From Tenericutes bacterium ADurb.BinA155 (lineage in GTDB: Bacteria > Bacillota_I > Bacilli_A > RFN20 > CAG-826): a stretch of DNA of 5,183 nucleotides. Where the stretch lies: positions 1-5,183 of the forward strand of contig MVZL01000092.1 of assembly GCA_002068375.1 (NCBI GenBank). The letters run 5' to 3'. Below are positions 4,627 through 5,183 of this stretch, in pieces (the first letter of the stretch is position 1; each line of letters starts with the position of its first letter). The position numbers were made by a program, and so were the translations under genes. Below the pieces are notes generated by a model. It made no database searches and was not told where the DNA came from. It saw nothing but the letters and a program-made list of their open reading frames with translations.

Positions 4627-5183
4627 AACCGATCATCGTTGCCCCGAGTATTTTGTCGGCCGATAAGACGAAGATCGTTTCCGAGATCTTAAAAGCGGAA
4701 GCAGCCGGCGCCCAATTTATCCATATCGATATCATGGATGGCTTATTTGTTCCGAATACGTCCTTATCGCTCGATTTCGTTAAGCAGATCCACGACCAGC
4801 ATGAACTAGTGAATGATGTCCATATCATGGTGGCCAATCCGCTCGACCTTGGACCCGCCTACGCCAAAGCCGGAGCCGACATCGTCACCTTCCATTACGA
4901 AGCCCTAATCGACGATGAGACTCGGAAGCTTTGCATCGAGAAAATCAAAAAGGCCGGGGCCAAAGTGGGGATGTCGGTGAAACCTAATACCTCTCCCACG
5001 GTTCTTTTTCCTTTCTTAAAGCAGCTCGACCTCGTCCTCGTGATGTCGGTGGAGCCGGGTAAAGGTGGCCAAGCCTTTATGCCGAACGCCTTAGATAAAA
5101 TTAAAGTGTTACGGGAAGCGATCGATGAACGGCATCTCCGGACCCTCCTCGAAGTCGATGGAGGTATTAACGCCGAGACGGGG
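4623..5183 (+). CDS. rpe: Ribulose-phosphate 3-epimerase, 3' end cut by the window
   Basis: Rpe interconverts D-ribulose 5-phosphate and D-xylulose 5-phosphate in the pentose phosphate pathway, using a TIM barrel and a divalent metal. The 187 codons seen are open to the last base; the family is usually about 215-225 residues, so roughly 30-35 residues are missing. Motifs include APSILSAD (7-14), FIHIDIMDGLFVPN (32-45) with His 34 and catalytic Asp 36, DVHIMV (65-70) with His 67, TFHYEA (89-94), MSVEPGKGGQAF (141-152) and EVDGGI (177-182) with the second catalytic Asp 179. The metal ligands and both acid/base Asp residues are present, so activity is expected. Small departures are SLSL at 47-50, where many homologues have a Phe-Gly-Pro-containing segment, and Lys 147, where PGFGGQ is the usual form. 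It is the sixth gene of the cluster, and its position after the kinase agrees with Bacillota gene order apart from the missing rsgA. Confidence 0.96.
   Translation, partial: MKPIIVAPSILSADKTKIVSEILKAEAAGAQFIHIDIMDGLFVPNTSLSLDFVKQIHDQHELVNDVHIMVANPLDLGPAYAKAGADIVTFHYEALIDDETRKLCIEKIKKAGAKVGMSVKPNTSPTVLFPFLKQLDLVLVMSVEPGKGGQAFMPNALDKIKVLREAIDERHLRTLLEVDGGINAETG

Noticed and set aside
1..5183. CRISPR arrays, insertion sequences, tRNA or rRNA genes
   Set aside because: There are no spaced direct repeats, no transposase motifs, no inverted terminal repeats, and no non-coding stretch longer than about 20 bases in which an RNA gene could lie.

Overview
The window is one compact, entirely plus-strand gene cluster with almost no non-coding DNA. 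In order it holds: an uncharacterised acidic-tailed protein (26-577), an RsmB/Sun-family protein (598-1938), the 23S rRNA/tRNA methyltransferase RlmN (1944-3008), a PP2C-type protein phosphatase (3005-3754), a Hanks-type Ser/Thr kinase (3751-4626), and the first 187 codons of ribulose-5-phosphate 3-epimerase (4623 to the window edge). Three consecutive junctions are 4-base ATGA overlaps. No internal promoter or terminator is visible, so the genes are probably co-transcribed and translationally coupled.

The order rsmB - rlmN - phosphatase - kinase - (rsgA) - rpe is the classic Bacillota (Firmicutes) arrangement, known in Bacillus as rsmB-rlmN-prpC-prkC-rsgA-rpe. The window therefore suggests a Bacillota organism using the standard code, since TGA ends several genes and Trp is TGG. 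Two departures point to a streamlined, perhaps wall-poor or wall-less Bacilli/Mollicutes-like lineage: the kinase has no membrane segment and no PASTA repeats, and rsgA is absent between kinase and epimerase. GC content is moderate (50-58% in two lines counted by hand), higher than in typical Mollicutes. The exact lineage cannot be fixed from the sequence.

Functionally the cluster pairs ribosome-modification genes with a matched phosphatase/kinase couple and a pentose-phosphate enzyme. The most unusual feature is the RsmB-family protein. It is full length and has a strong ribosome-binding site, yet its SAM-binding motif and both catalytic cysteines are replaced. It looks like a maintained pseudoenzyme rather than an active rRNA m5C methyltransferase. 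Secondary points of interest are the kinase's unusual activation and glycine loops, the upstream protein with its charged tail, and a marked excess of GATC tetramers, many created by G-ending codons placed before ATC codons.
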